Shown: piece after piece, positions 52,118-60,062 of the stretch
How the letters are laid out: every line of letters begins with the position of its first letter
Position numbering within the stretch: the first letter of the stretch is position 1
Origin: Streptosporangium album
GTDB taxonomy: Bacteria; Actinomycetota; Actinomycetes; Streptosporangiales; Streptosporangiaceae
Length of the DNA stretch: 64,000 nt
Reading direction: 5' to 3'
NCBI RefSeq assembly: GCF_014203795.1
Contig: NZ_JACHJU010000002.1
Location: 186,001-250,000, forward strand
Notes under the pieces: generated by a model
Databases searched by the model: none
What the model was told of the DNA's origin: nothing
Seen by the model: only the letters and a program-made list of their open reading frames with translations
Translations under genes and position numbers: made by a program

Positions 52118-52402
52118 TCAGGACGCGGCCTTCTTGCGCGCGTCGACGACCTTGCGGCGCACCCATTCACGGGTGAAGCCGATCTCTCTCACGATCTCAA
52201 CCTGCTGCTCCCCGTTGTCGAGCGCGGCCAAGACTTCGGCAACCAGCTCATCGTGAGCTGCTTCGGCGGCCTCGGTGCGCTTTTTGTAGGCGGCTGCGAG
52301 GCGACGAAGGCGCTGCTGGCGGTCCGTGTCCACAGATTCATATTCGCACACGGGGCGAGGCATCAGGGCGTGGCTGTGCGTCATGTGCCCATCGTAAGCC
52401 AT
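52118..52402 (-). CDS. small leftward HTH protein of the prophage
   Basis: A 94-residue protein, the only leftward gene in the early region besides the repressor. It has a helical middle rich in Arg, Ala and Glu and a C-terminal helix-turn-helix pattern (EQQVEIVREIGFTREWVRRK) of the type seen in actinophage small regulators. The ATG at 52402 or 52384 may start it. It is divergent from the replication gene at 52557, and palindromic operators lie between them, so it may control its own and the replication promoter. Confidence 0.65.
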   Translation of the reverse strand: MAYDGHMTHSHALMPRPVCEYESVDTDRQQRLRRLAAAYKKRTEAAEAAHDELVAEVLAALDNGEQQVEIVREIGFTREWVRRKVVDARKKAAS

Positions 52403-52408
52403 GACGAT

Positions 52409-52442
52409 TGGCCATGGCCATATGCCATGGGTAATGGCATAT
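52409..52442. promoter_or_regulatory. double palindromic operator before the replication genes
   Basis: A perfect 12-base palindrome TGGCCATGGCCA (52409–52420) abuts a second inverted repeat with arms ATATGCCAT (52420–52428) and ATGGCATAT (52434–52442) around five bases. GGC/GCC-AT half sites thus occur four times. CATATAGT at its right end could be a rightward -10. It lies between the divergent HTH gene and the replication initiator. Confidence 0.6.
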
Positions 52443-52556
52443 AGTGGAGTCGAGCACCCGAGCTATCCAGGGGATTGGCGAGGCGGCCCGTCGAAGACAG
52501 GCCCCGCTCTCGTCGTCCAAGTAAGAGCACCACCAGCATCGAGGGAGGCGCCACCG

Positions 52557-53363
52557 GTGGCGCGGATTCGCAGTATCAAGCCGGAGTTCTTCACGTCGCT
52601 GTCCATCGCCAGTCTGGATCTGCCCACGCGGCTGACCTTCATCGGACTGTGGACGCATTGCGACGACGAGGGCCGGTGCGTCGACGAGGCGCGGCTCATC
52701 AAGGCCGCGTTGTGGCCGCTGGACGACCGGACCGCCGCCGACATTGAGAAAGATCTGGGAGCCCTCAGTGAGTCCTCACTGATAGCTCGTTACGAGGTCG
52801 GCGGACGTCGATATCTGGCCGTGTGCGGATGGGATGAGCACCAGCGAATCAACCGTCCGACCAAGAGCAAGCTTCCTGCCCCCGAAGAGGCTGACTCTGC
52901 CCCGGTGAAACTAGCCCTGGCCTGCACTGATGAGCGTTCAGAGGGCGTTCGCGTCCGACTCACTGAGGACTCACTGAGTGCTCACCGTGGGAAAGGAAAG
53001 GAACAGGGAACAGGGAACATGAGTAACCCCCCTACCCCCCCGAGGGGGAAGCGGGGCTTGCGCCCCGCAGATGATGACCCTGCCTTCGCTGCTTTCTGGG
53101 ACGCCTACCCCCGCAAGGTCGACAAGGGCCACGCCCGCAACGCCTGGGCCAAGGCCATCGCTGCCGGTGTTGACTCCGCCCTGATCATCAAGGGTGTTGA
53201 GCAATACCGGGACGACCCGACGCGATCTCGCGACCCGAAGTTCATCCCGCACCCGACGACGTGGCTCAACGGCGAGCGCTGGGCCGACCAGCCCGCGGAC
53301 CGTGAGACGCACATCCGCACCTGGGACAGCTACGAAGAGCGCACCCCGGGGGAGTTCAACTGA
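52557..53363 (+). CDS. phage replication initiator / helicase loader-like protein
   Basis: A 268-residue protein. The N-terminal domain (MARIRSIKPEFFTSLSIASL, WTHCDDEGRCVDEARLIKAA) is a winged-helix type common to phage replisome organisers. A Pro/Gly-rich linker (about 150–175) leads to a C-terminal domain FWDAYPRKVDKGHARNAWAK, found in helicase-loader and replication proteins. GTG 52557 has GGGAGG nine bases upstream. It precedes the helicase gene and probably recruits it to the origin. Confidence 0.82.
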   Translation: MARIRSIKPEFFTSLSIASLDLPTRLTFIGLWTHCDDEGRCVDEARLIKAALWPLDDRTAADIEKDLGALSESSLIARYEVGGRRYLAVCGWDEHQRINRPTKSKLPAPEEADSAPVKLALACTDERSEGVRVRLTEDSLSAHRGKGKEQGTGNMSNPPTPPRGKRGLRPADDDPAFAAFWDAYPRKVDKGHARNAWAKAIAAGVDSALIIKGVEQYRDDPTRSRDPKFIPHPTTWLNGERWADQPADRETHIRTWDSYEERTPGEFN

Positions 53364-54616
53364 TGAGCGACGAATTCCGGATGCTGCCCCACGACATCGA
53401 TGCGGAGAAGTCCGCCCTCGGTGCCGCGATGCTCACGCCCCACGCTGCGAATGTCCTGTTCACACAGCTCTCGGCAGATCACTTCTACCGGACCAAGCAC
53501 CGGCCGACGTTCCGCGCGATCGTCGACCTGTACCGGAACGGCGAGATCCCCGACGTCGTCAGCGTCCGCGCCGAGCTGGACCGGACTGGGAAGCTCGACG
53601 AGGCCGGCGGCCTGATCTACATCAATGACCTGTCGTCGTTCGTGCCGACTGCGGCCAACGTCGGCTACTACGTCAACCGGGTCCGTGAGCTGGGAACCAA
53701 GCGCATCGCCATCGAGGTGCTGACGCGCATCGCAGAGCAGGGCTACAACGAGATCACCACCGCTGATGACCTGGTCACAGCCACTGAGGACGCCATCACC
53801 CAGTTCCGGGCGATGGCGTCCAACGAGGAAGCGATCGAGGGATTCTCCACGATGGGCTCGTTCATCGACGAGTCCGACGAGGACCACGACTGGCTGCTGC
53901 CGGGCGTGCTGGAGCGCATGGACCGCGTCATCGTCGTTGCGTCCGAGGGCGCCGGTAAGACCACGCTGGCCCGGCAGATGGCGGTCATGCTCGCTGCGGG
54001 CGTCCACCCGTTCAGCATCCACACGCGCATCCCGCCGGTTCGGACGCTGTACATCGACTTGGAGAACCCGCCGCCGCTGGTGCGTCGCAAGATCCGCCAC
54101 CTCGTCGACCTGGGTCGTGAGTACTCCGGCTGGGACGAGGACCGGGCGTGGCGGCTGACCCGGCCCGGCGGCATCGACCTGCGTAAGCCGAACGACCAGC
54201 ACCTGATCGACCGGGTCATCACCGAGTCCCGCGCCGAACTGGTGTGCATGGGCCCGCTGTACAAGGCGTTCAACGAGTCCGGCGAGAAGGCCGAAACCAT
54301 CAACGGGCAGGTCGCCCGCGTACTGGACGGCTACCGGGAGCGGCACGGCATCGCCCTGTGGCTGGAAACCCACGCCCCGATGGAGCAGCAGGGGCAGCGG
54401 TCCCTGCGCCCGATGGGTTCGGGCGTGTGGTCGCGCTGGCCGGAGTTCGGCCTGGCGATGCGCAAGTCGAAGGACAACCCGCACCGGGTCCACCTGGAGC
54501 GGTTCCGCGGTGACCGCGACGAACGAGCCTGGCCACACCACCTTGAGCGGTCCAGCCCGTGGCCGTGGGCCGCCCGCTGGGACGGCGGCTACCCCATCGA
54601 AGAAGCCACCGCATGA
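53363..54616 (+). CDS. DnaB-type replicative helicase / RecA-like ATPase
   Basis: A 417-residue protein. Residues 8–115 match the DnaB N-terminal domain (DIDAEKSALGAAMLTPHAAN, FYRTKHRPTF, DEAGGLIYINDL). The second part is a RecA-fold ATPase with Walker A SEGAGKTT (194–201) and Walker B-like RTLYIDLENP. This combination with a RepA-like core differs from canonical DnaB and is seen in phage primase-helicase modules. The ATG shares a base with the previous stop. Confidence 0.85.
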   Translation: MSDEFRMLPHDIDAEKSALGAAMLTPHAANVLFTQLSADHFYRTKHRPTFRAIVDLYRNGEIPDVVSVRAELDRTGKLDEAGGLIYINDLSSFVPTAANVGYYVNRVRELGTKRIAIEVLTRIAEQGYNEITTADDLVTATEDAITQFRAMASNEEAIEGFSTMGSFIDESDEDHDWLLPGVLERMDRVIVVASEGAGKTTLARQMAVMLAAGVHPFSIHTRIPPVRTLYIDLENPPPLVRRKIRHLVDLGREYSGWDEDRAWRLTRPGGIDLRKPNDQHLIDRVITESRAELVCMGPLYKAFNESGEKAETINGQVARVLDGYRERHGIALWLETHAPMEQQGQRSLRPMGSGVWSRWPEFGLAMRKSKDNPHRVHLERFRGDRDERAWPHHLERSSPWPWAARWDGGYPIEEATA

Positions 54617-54642
54617 CCACCCCATCTTCCGAGAGGACCGAC

Positions 54643-54813
54643 ATGACCCCGAACATCGGCGCTGTGCGCGCCGCCCGCGCGCTGAGGAGCGGCTGCCTGC
54701 AGGCCGTCGAGGAGCGCGACTTGGACGCACTGCTCGACAACCTCGCCGGCTGGATGGGCACCGACTTCGACGTCAGGGCCGCCGTGCTGTCCGCCGAGAA
54801 GGACGCCGCATGA
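54643..54813 (+). CDS. small helical prophage protein
   Basis: A 56-residue protein (TPNIGAVRAARALRSGCLQA). ATG 54643 has GAGAGGA eight bases upstream; ATG 54613 overlaps the helicase stop and would add ten residues. Unknown function. Confidence 0.55.
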   Translation: MTPNIGAVRAARALRSGCLQAVEERDLDALLDNLAGWMGTDFDVRAAVLSAEKDAA

Positions 54814-55235
54814 ACGACCGGGAGAAGTACCACAAGGCGGTCATCCGGCAGCAGCACGAACGCGACCTCGCCACCGGCACGCCCGTGCCCTACCGGATCA
54901 CCCAGGCGCTCGACTCTCGTGGCCTCGAAGGTCCCGAGGTCGATTGGGCGTGCGGTGTCGAGGAGCCGGCCGTCGATCAGTGGGAGACGGGGGAGCTGGT
55001 CCCCGCCCCTGAGCAGGTCAAGTTGCTCGCCAAGCTGACGGACTACCCGATCAGCTACTTCTACTGGCCGGTCACTGAGCAGGGCGGACCGGGATTTATG
55101 TGCACCGACGACGGCTGCGAGCCGATGTGGTTCGGCCCGCCGCCGGAGCCCGAGCCGCTCGCGGAGGTCATCGCCTGGCCTGGCCGCACCGCCGAGCCGG
55201 AGCCGATCGAACCCCGCCAGGACGCGCTGTGGTGA
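54810..55235 (+). CDS. XRE-like helix-turn-helix protein
   Basis: A 141-residue protein whose residues 28–80 read as an XRE-type HTH (GLEGPEVDWACGVEEPAVDQ, WETGELVPAPEQVKLLAKLT) followed by YPISYFYWPV, as in metallopeptidase-associated regulators. The tail is Pro/Glu-rich. ATGA coupling to the previous gene. Confidence 0.65.
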   Translation: MNDREKYHKAVIRQQHERDLATGTPVPYRITQALDSRGLEGPEVDWACGVEEPAVDQWETGELVPAPEQVKLLAKLTDYPISYFYWPVTEQGGPGFMCTDDGCEPMWFGPPPEPEPLAEVIAWPGRTAEPEPIEPRQDALW

Positions 55236-55297
55236 CTCGCCCCTCCCTGATCACTGCCCGCCGCTACGACGCCCGCATCCGAAAGGCAGCCGCATGA
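55232..55297 (+). CDS. 21-residue coupled microORF
   Basis: A 21-codon frame with overlaps on both ends (GTGA and ATGA), ending RYDARIRKAAA. It may be a small protein or only a bridge that keeps ribosomes moving to the next gene. Confidence 0.35.
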   Translation: MTRPSLITARRYDARIRKAAA

Positions 55298-55932
55298 GCG
55301 CCGACCGCGCCAAGCGCCGAAAGATCACCTGCAAGGCATGCCGGCAGCTTGGCGAGAACCGCGGGCACGGCTGGTGCATCCCCTGCTACGGCCGCTGGGT
55401 CTACCACGGCCGCCCCGAGGGAGGTCCACCCCCGGCCACCGAGCCGGTGCCGCCGCCTTACAAGCCGCGGCCCATCCCGGCCGTGTGCCGCATGAAGCGT
55501 CACGAACTGGTCGGTGACAACCTCGTCCGCACTGCTGAGGGCGGTTGGCGCTGCCGGGCCTGCCACGAAGCGGGCCTGGCCACCGCCACCGAGCGGCAAT
55601 CTGCCGCTCGTCGTGAGCAGTGGGACGAGATCCACGCCGGCCACGACGTCATCGTCAAGCGCGACAACCGCCGCCTCTGCCGGACCTGCGTTCGCGGTGA
55701 CGCCGACATCGACGAGATCGCCATCGTGCGAGCCGAGCGCGGCGACCCCCCGTCCAGGCTGACCATCGCCGAGCGGGAAGCCGCGATCACCCACCTCCGC
55801 TCCTACAACCTCGCCTACCGCGTCATCGCTGAACGAGTCGGCTGCTCTCTGCGCACCGCGTGGATCGTGTGCAACCGGCTCGGTGTCACCGACCCCGCGA
55901 GCGCGCGAGCCCTGTTCCGCAAGGCGGCTTAG
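55294..55932 (+). CDS. zinc-finger and HTH protein
   Basis: A 212-residue protein. It has several CxxC pairs (CKAC, CIPC, CRAC, CRTC), which suggest two zinc-finger-like units, and a C-terminal helix-turn-helix (HLRSYNLAYRVIAERVGCSL, RTAWIVCNRLG). Likely DNA binding; specific role unknown. Confidence 0.7.
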   Translation: MSADRAKRRKITCKACRQLGENRGHGWCIPCYGRWVYHGRPEGGPPPATEPVPPPYKPRPIPAVCRMKRHELVGDNLVRTAEGGWRCRACHEAGLATATERQSAARREQWDEIHAGHDVIVKRDNRRLCRTCVRGDADIDEIAIVRAERGDPPSRLTIAEREAAITHLRSYNLAYRVIAERVGCSLRTAWIVCNRLGVTDPASARALFRKAA

Positions 55933-55968
55933 CCCACCCCCCCGCAAGACCATCCGAGGAGACCGACC

Positions 55969-56316
55969 ATGACTGACCTCGTCCCCGTTGAGCTGATGCG
56001 CACCGCCACCGACGCCCGCCGCGACCGCGAGGCTGCGCTGCACTTCGCGCGGATGGTCGAGCACCTTGGCCGCGCGCTGGTGGCGTTGGAGGCCGGGCGG
56101 TGGGACTCCGCCCGTGACCGCCTCTTCCTGGTGAGGGAAGCGTCCGCGATTTGCGACGTGGCCCTCAATTCCGGCCATCCCGACCCGAAGGCTTTCTTGG
56201 TCGCTGTTCGCGCACAGGTCCCGCAGGAGTGGGCGGCGGCCATCTGCGCGGCGTTCAGGTCTGACGCTCCTGTCCTGGCCACTCCCACGTTCGCTGACCT
56301 GGCCGTGACCCCGTGA
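55969..56316 (+). CDS. hypothetical helical prophage protein
   Basis: A 115-residue helical protein (REAALHFARMVEHLGRALVA). Preceded by the leader CCGAGGAGACCGACC, resembling those of other genes in this region. Unknown function. Confidence 0.6.
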   Translation: MTDLVPVELMRTATDARRDREAALHFARMVEHLGRALVALEAGRWDSARDRLFLVREASAICDVALNSGHPDPKAFLVAVRAQVPQEWAAAICAAFRSDAPVLATPTFADLAVTP

Positions 56317-56365
56317 CCGCCCCCGCCCCCCGAGACCCCCGCAAGACCAACGAAGGAGAAACCCG

Positions 56366-56749
56366 ATGAACGCCACCGAACTCCGCACCGCTGCCGCCAA
56401 GCTCCGCGAGATGGCCAAGCCCGCCACCCCTGGCCCGTGGTTCACCGCCGACTGCGAGCTGTACCCGCGCTGGGTCCTGTCCGCCACTGCCACCGAGGGT
56501 GAGTCGGGCTACGCCGCCTACGTGGCCAAGAGCTACAGCGACGACGACGGCCTGGACGTGTCCGACGCCGACTGGCAGTGGATGGCGTTCGCCTCCCCGG
56601 CCCTGGCCGAGCCGCTGGCCGCCTGGCTGGAGCTGACGGCCGACTACCCGCGCGGCATGGCGAACTCGGGTCGGGCCCTCGATGTCGCCCGCGTCGTCAA
56701 CGGCACCGCCCCCGCCCCGTCCGCTCCTGTGCCCTCTGCGGGCCTCTAG
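56366..56749 (+). CDS. hypothetical phage protein (Ea22-like pattern)
   Basis: A 127-residue protein beginning with helical RTAAAKLREMAKPATPGPWF, a pattern seen in ead/Ea22-like and other phage proteins, followed by a segment with many Asp and Trp and an Ala-rich end. AAGGAGAAA precedes ATG 56366. No function known. Confidence 0.6.
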   Translation: MNATELRTAAAKLREMAKPATPGPWFTADCELYPRWVLSATATEGESGYAAYVAKSYSDDDGLDVSDADWQWMAFASPALAEPLAAWLELTADYPRGMANSGRALDVARVVNGTAPAPSAPVPSAGL

Positions 56750-56830
56750 CGTCCACGCAGTCGGCCTGAGAGCGCCGGATCGTCCGTGAGGTAGGGGAAA
56801 GATCATCCGGGCCTTCACGGCCTTCTGAGG

Positions 56831-56871
56831 CGAACTCCAGAACGATAAATCGATCATCAACCGAACTCCAG
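56831..56871. repeat. 10-bp direct repeat upstream of the sliding clamp gene
   Basis: CGAACTCCAG occurs at 56831–56840 and 56862–56871, 31 bases apart (three helical turns), flanking AT-rich DNA with ATCGAT. It lies in the 139-base gap before the clamp gene and may be a regulator site. Confidence 0.35.
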
Positions 56872-56888
56872 TCCGGAAAGGACACTCC

Positions 56889-57566
56889 ATGAGCACCATC
56901 ACCATCACGAAGCCGTCCGCACTGCTCCACATCACCGGCCGAGACCTCAAGGCGCTGTTCGGCTCCGTCCTCCCGCACACCTCCGACGACCCCGATGGCC
57001 TCCCCGCCCTCCAGGAGGTCCACGTCGAGATCCACGACGGAGACCTGCGGCTCGTCTGCACCGACCGGTTCACCATGGCGGTCGTCCGCCGCCCCATGAC
57101 CTCCACCACGGAGGCCTTCAGCTGCCGGTTCGCGCTCCCGGTTCGCGACATCCGAGACCTCATCGAGCACCTGGACGACGTCGCCATCGCGTCGCTCGCC
57201 TTCGAGGAGAACCGGCTGTTCGTCACCACCGAAGACAGCGCCCACAACATCCCCGGCAGCGCCTCAGTCCTCGGGTGGCGGGACCTCCTCAACAGGGTGT
57301 TGAAGCCCTCAGGTACTCCGGTCGGCCGCATCTTGATCGACCCGACGTTCCTGGCCCGCCTGGAGCCTGCCAAGCGCCTCAACGAGGACGCGCCGCTCGT
57401 GATCCAGATGCAGGGCGAGCACGGCGCGGTCGTCGCCACCCTCGGAGCCAGCTTCCTCGCGCTCGTCATGCCGATGACCAGCCGCAGCATGCGCGAGGAC
57501 CTGCTGCCCTCCCGTCCGCTCGACGGCTGGTTCGACCTCCTCGACGAGACCGACGCCCCCGCCTGA
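56889..57566 (+). CDS. sliding clamp-like protein (DNA polymerase III beta-type)
   Basis: A 225-residue protein with the beta-clamp strand pattern: a helix (ALLHITGRDLKALFGSVL), then LQEVHVEIHDGDLRLVCTDR and FTMAVVRRP, which corresponds to the conserved ATDxxR region of DnaN, and later strands ending LVIQMQGEHGAVVATL. Bacterial DnaN is about 370 residues and three-domain; this protein has the size of two-domain trimeric clamps such as T4 gp45. It should act in phage replication. Confidence 0.75.
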   Translation: MSTITITKPSALLHITGRDLKALFGSVLPHTSDDPDGLPALQEVHVEIHDGDLRLVCTDRFTMAVVRRPMTSTTEAFSCRFALPVRDIRDLIEHLDDVAIASLAFEENRLFVTTEDSAHNIPGSASVLGWRDLLNRVLKPSGTPVGRILIDPTFLARLEPAKRLNEDAPLVIQMQGEHGAVVATLGASFLALVMPMTSRSMREDLLPSRPLDGWFDLLDETDAPA

Positions 57567-57576
57567 CCTTCCCCCT

Positions 57577-57602
57577 GTCCCGTCCGGGAGACCGGACGGG
57601 AC
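57577..57602 (+). terminator. 11-bp hairpin after the clamp gene
   Basis: GTCCCGTCCGG pairs perfectly with CCGGACGGGAC around GAGA. The same 11-base stem recurs at 58188–58216. Confidence 0.7.
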
Positions 57603-57640
57603 CCCGCAACCCCGACAAGCGCAACGACAGGAGACCCCGA

Positions 57641-57874
57641 ATGGCCGAGATCCCCGACGTCCGCCCCGGCCAGGTGTGGGCCGACAACGACAAGCGCGCC
57701 GCTGGCCGGAAGGTCCGCGTCGTCGAGATCGACGGCACGCACGCCGTCGTCGTGCAGGTCGATGCCCGCGGCGTCGTCGACAGCCGCATGCGCGAGCGCC
57801 GGACCCGGATCCGCCTCGACCGGTTCAAGCCGACGAGCACCGGCTACCGGCTCGTCACTGACGTTCCCACCTGA
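57641..57874 (+). CDS. small SH3-like prophage protein (DUF6354-like)
   Basis: A 77-residue basic beta-rich protein (VRPGQVWADNDKRAAGRKVR, then RIRLDRFKPTSTGYRLV) resembling the DUF6354-type small proteins of Streptomyces. Preceded by the leader AACGACAGGAGACCCCGA, repeated before the next gene. Function unknown. Confidence 0.65.
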   Translation: MAEIPDVRPGQVWADNDKRAAGRKVRVVEIDGTHAVVVQVDARGVVDSRMRERRTRIRLDRFKPTSTGYRLVTDVPT

Positions 57875-57906
57875 CCCCCGACAACCTCAACGACAGGAGA
57901 CCCCGA

Positions 57907-58173
57907 ATGACTCTTGACCAGCTGATCGAGCAGCTCGAAGTCCTCCGCGACGGGCTCGGCGGAGACACCCTCGTGATCGTCTCCAAGGACGCCGAAGGCA
58001 ACGGCTTCGGGCCGCTCGAAGAGGCCGAGATCGCCATGTACGCCGCCGAGAACGACTACAGCGGCGAGAGGTACCCGACCGAGGAAGAGCGCCAGGCCGA
58101 GCCCAACCCGGACGACTACGACCCCGCCCCGGACGACGCGGTCAGAGCGGTGTTCCTCTGGCCGACGAACTGA
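57907..58173 (+). CDS. conserved small acidic phage protein
   Basis: An 88-residue protein of a type common in actinophages: LIEQLEVLRDGLGGDTLVIV, then SKDAEGNGFGPL and a Tyr/Asp/Pro-rich acidic end. No function known. Shares its leader with the gene at 57641. Confidence 0.65.
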   Translation: MTLDQLIEQLEVLRDGLGGDTLVIVSKDAEGNGFGPLEEAEIAMYAAENDYSGERYPTEEERQAEPNPDDYDPAPDDAVRAVFLWPTN

Positions 58174-58187
58174 CGCCAGCCCACCCC

Positions 58188-58216
58188 GTCCCGTCCGGTC
58201 TGTCTCCGGACGGGAC
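58188..58216 (+). terminator. second copy of the 11-bp hairpin stem
   Basis: GTCCCGTCCGG and CCGGACGGGAC again, here around TCTGTCT, between two prophage genes. Confidence 0.7.
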
Positions 58217-58241
58217 ACCCCAACGAAAGGCAAGATCACCG

Positions 58242-58559
58242 ATGAGCCACAAGCCGACGCTGCCCACTCGCATGCACGACCCGTTTCCCCGCATTGACAT
58301 CGACGAGGCCGGCGCCTTCGCCGAAGTGCTGAGCCTCGCCATCGCCGCCGCCAACCGCTGGACGTTCGGCCCCGACGGCCCCTACCGGCAGCCTGGCCAG
58401 ACCATGGCTGACATCGCCCGCGGCCAGATCCGCGAGGCGCTGCTGCATCTGCTGGAGCTCGGCTTCGTCGACGTCGACGAGGAGCGCATGAAGGCAGCGC
58501 CCGGCTGGCCGATGGACCGCATGTCGTCCCGCCCCACCGACCTCCCTGAGGAGGCGTGA
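58242..58559 (+). CDS. hypothetical prophage protein
   Basis: A 105-residue protein with a helical middle (GAFAEVLSLAIAAANRWTFG, IREALLHLLELGFVDVDEER). Unknown. Confidence 0.6.
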   Translation: MSHKPTLPTRMHDPFPRIDIDEAGAFAEVLSLAIAAANRWTFGPDGPYRQPGQTMADIARGQIREALLHLLELGFVDVDEERMKAAPGWPMDRMSSRPTDLPEEA

Positions 58560-58897
58560 TGTTCACCGGAGGAGTGTTCACCGCCACCTGGGAGCGGATC
58601 ATGCGGAGCGCCGCCCCCTGCCCGCCAGCCTCCCCGCCGGCCGAAGCGCCACCCCCGGCGCCATGGGCCCCGGCTGGCACGTACCTCGCCGCGAGCTGGC
58701 CGATCCTGGACACGGACCTGGCCGCCGAGCAGATGCGCGAGCTCGACGTCACCGAGCCCACGGCGTTCGAGGATGACGCTCAAGCCGCCGTCGAAGCGGA
58801 GGCCTGGGTGCTCGACCTCCTTGCCGTGGAGGTTGACGCCCTTGGCGCTTCCCCGCTCCAGGCCGCGCAACGCCTGTTCGGAGGCCCGCATGTCTGA
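58556..58897 (+). CDS. hypothetical prophage protein
   Basis: A 113-residue protein with a Pro/Ala-rich linker (about 22–45) and an acidic helical C-terminus. GTG 58556 overlaps the previous stop; ATG 58559 is also possible. Unknown. Confidence 0.55.
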   Translation: MMFTGGVFTATWERIMRSAAPCPPASPPAEAPPPAPWAPAGTYLAASWPILDTDLAAEQMRELDVTEPTAFEDDAQAAVEAEAWVLDLLAVEVDALGASPLQAAQRLFGGPHV

Positions 58898-59807
58898 ACC
58901 TGTCGAGTACGCCATCCCCGTGCAGGCGATCGCCGCGGCGCTGCACGCCGACCATGAGCAGGCGTGGGGGCCCGGGTCGAGCAACATCTCCGCCCACCGC
59001 CGTACGGCAGAGCGGGCCGTCGAGGCGCTCGCCGCCGCCGGCCTGGTTGTCGTCTCCGCCGAGGACCTCGCCGAGACGATCCGCGACGCTGAGACATGCC
59101 ACCACGACCGCGGCAGCGACGCGGAGTCCGACGCCCGCATGGACCGCCTCCGCGCTGCCCTCCCCAATGCCCCCGCACGGCCCCCAGTGCCCACTCAGAG
59201 CGTCGTAGACCTCGCGGGCGGGGAAGAGGCGACAGGGGAGGCGCAAGGGGCCACAGAGGCGCGTACGGCCTCGCGGGACGACCTGTCGAAACTCATCGAC
59301 GCGATGAGCCCCGAGGAGAAGACCCTCGTCCTGGAATTCTTCGCGGCCGATCGGGAGGAGTTCCTGTTTGCGGCGGGGGAGGCCAAGGCGCGGTACGAGC
59401 GGGTCAAGGGTTCCCGCGCCATCCGGCTCGCCGACGACCTCCGTCACCGGTACGCCAACGCCATCCACTACGTGCTGTACGGCCCGGCGTCCGGGTCAAC
59501 AACGCAGCGACTCGCGGCTACGGCTGCTCACGCCGTCCTGGCTGTGCGGGACACCGAACTGGAGCGCGCGAGCGGCTACGCCGAGCGCATGGCCGAGATG
59601 GTCATCGAGAAGGACCGCGAGGCCACACAGTGGGCCGAACGGCTGCATAAGGCCGAAGCCGCGCTTGTCCACGCGAAGGCGCTGCACTCCCGTGACGACA
59701 GCAACCCGCACGGCCCTTGGTGCGGCACCTGCACAACGCACTGGCCTTGCCGCACATGGACCGCCTTGCTCTCAGCCGAGGAGCAGACCGGAGACGGCCG
59801 TGGCTGA
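58890..59807 (+). CDS. hypothetical prophage protein with helical repeats
   Basis: A 305-residue mostly helical protein: residues 1–75 could be a small domain (HRRTAERAVEALAAAGLVVV), the middle is Ala/Glu-rich, and the last 40 residues hold CGTC and WPC cysteines (GPWCGTCTTHWPC) that could bind zinc. It overlaps the neighbours by 8 bases on each side. No function recognised. Confidence 0.6.
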   Translation: MSEPVEYAIPVQAIAAALHADHEQAWGPGSSNISAHRRTAERAVEALAAAGLVVVSAEDLAETIRDAETCHHDRGSDAESDARMDRLRAALPNAPARPPVPTQSVVDLAGGEEATGEAQGATEARTASRDDLSKLIDAMSPEEKTLVLEFFAADREEFLFAAGEAKARYERVKGSRAIRLADDLRHRYANAIHYVLYGPASGSTTQRLAATAAHAVLAVRDTELERASGYAERMAEMVIEKDREATQWAERLHKAEAALVHAKALHSRDDSNPHGPWCGTCTTHWPCRTWTALLSAEEQTGDGRG

Positions 59808-60036
59808 CGACCTCCGCCCGATCCGCCGCCGGGAAGACCTGCCCCCGCTGGAACGCGCCGTCTCCGACGCCCTCGACGAGCTCAACAGCAGCATGCACGG
59901 AATGCTCAGCTCCTGGTCGTACCCGGTCGAGTTCCTGGAGTTCCTCGCCGAGGAAGGCCACACCGTGGTCTCCACCGCCGAACTGGAGCAGCTCCGCGCC
60001 CGCATCGCCGAGTACGAGCACGCCACCAACGCCTGA
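59800..60036 (+). CDS. small helical prophage protein
   Basis: A 78-residue protein (LPPLERAVSDALDELNSSMH, then a short coiled-coil end). GTG 59800 overlaps the previous gene by eight bases. Unknown. Confidence 0.55.
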   Translation: MADDLRPIRRREDLPPLERAVSDALDELNSSMHGMLSSWSYPVEFLEFLAEEGHTVVSTAELEQLRARIAEYEHATNA

Positions 60037-60062
60037 CCTGCCGACCCCGAAAGGACGCACCG

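Noticed and set aside
52028-52444. 138-codon plus-strand frame opposite the small HTH gene
   Set aside because: Its beginning overlaps a strong hairpin and its product lacks any pattern, whereas the minus strand encodes a recognisable HTH and ends next to a T-run terminator.
53330-54730. 466-codon minus-strand frame
   Set aside because: Antisense to the helicase, which has Walker motifs and DnaB-type N-terminus.
56255-57742. 495-codon minus-strand frame
   Set aside because: Antisense to three plus-strand genes including the clamp; no recognisable fold.
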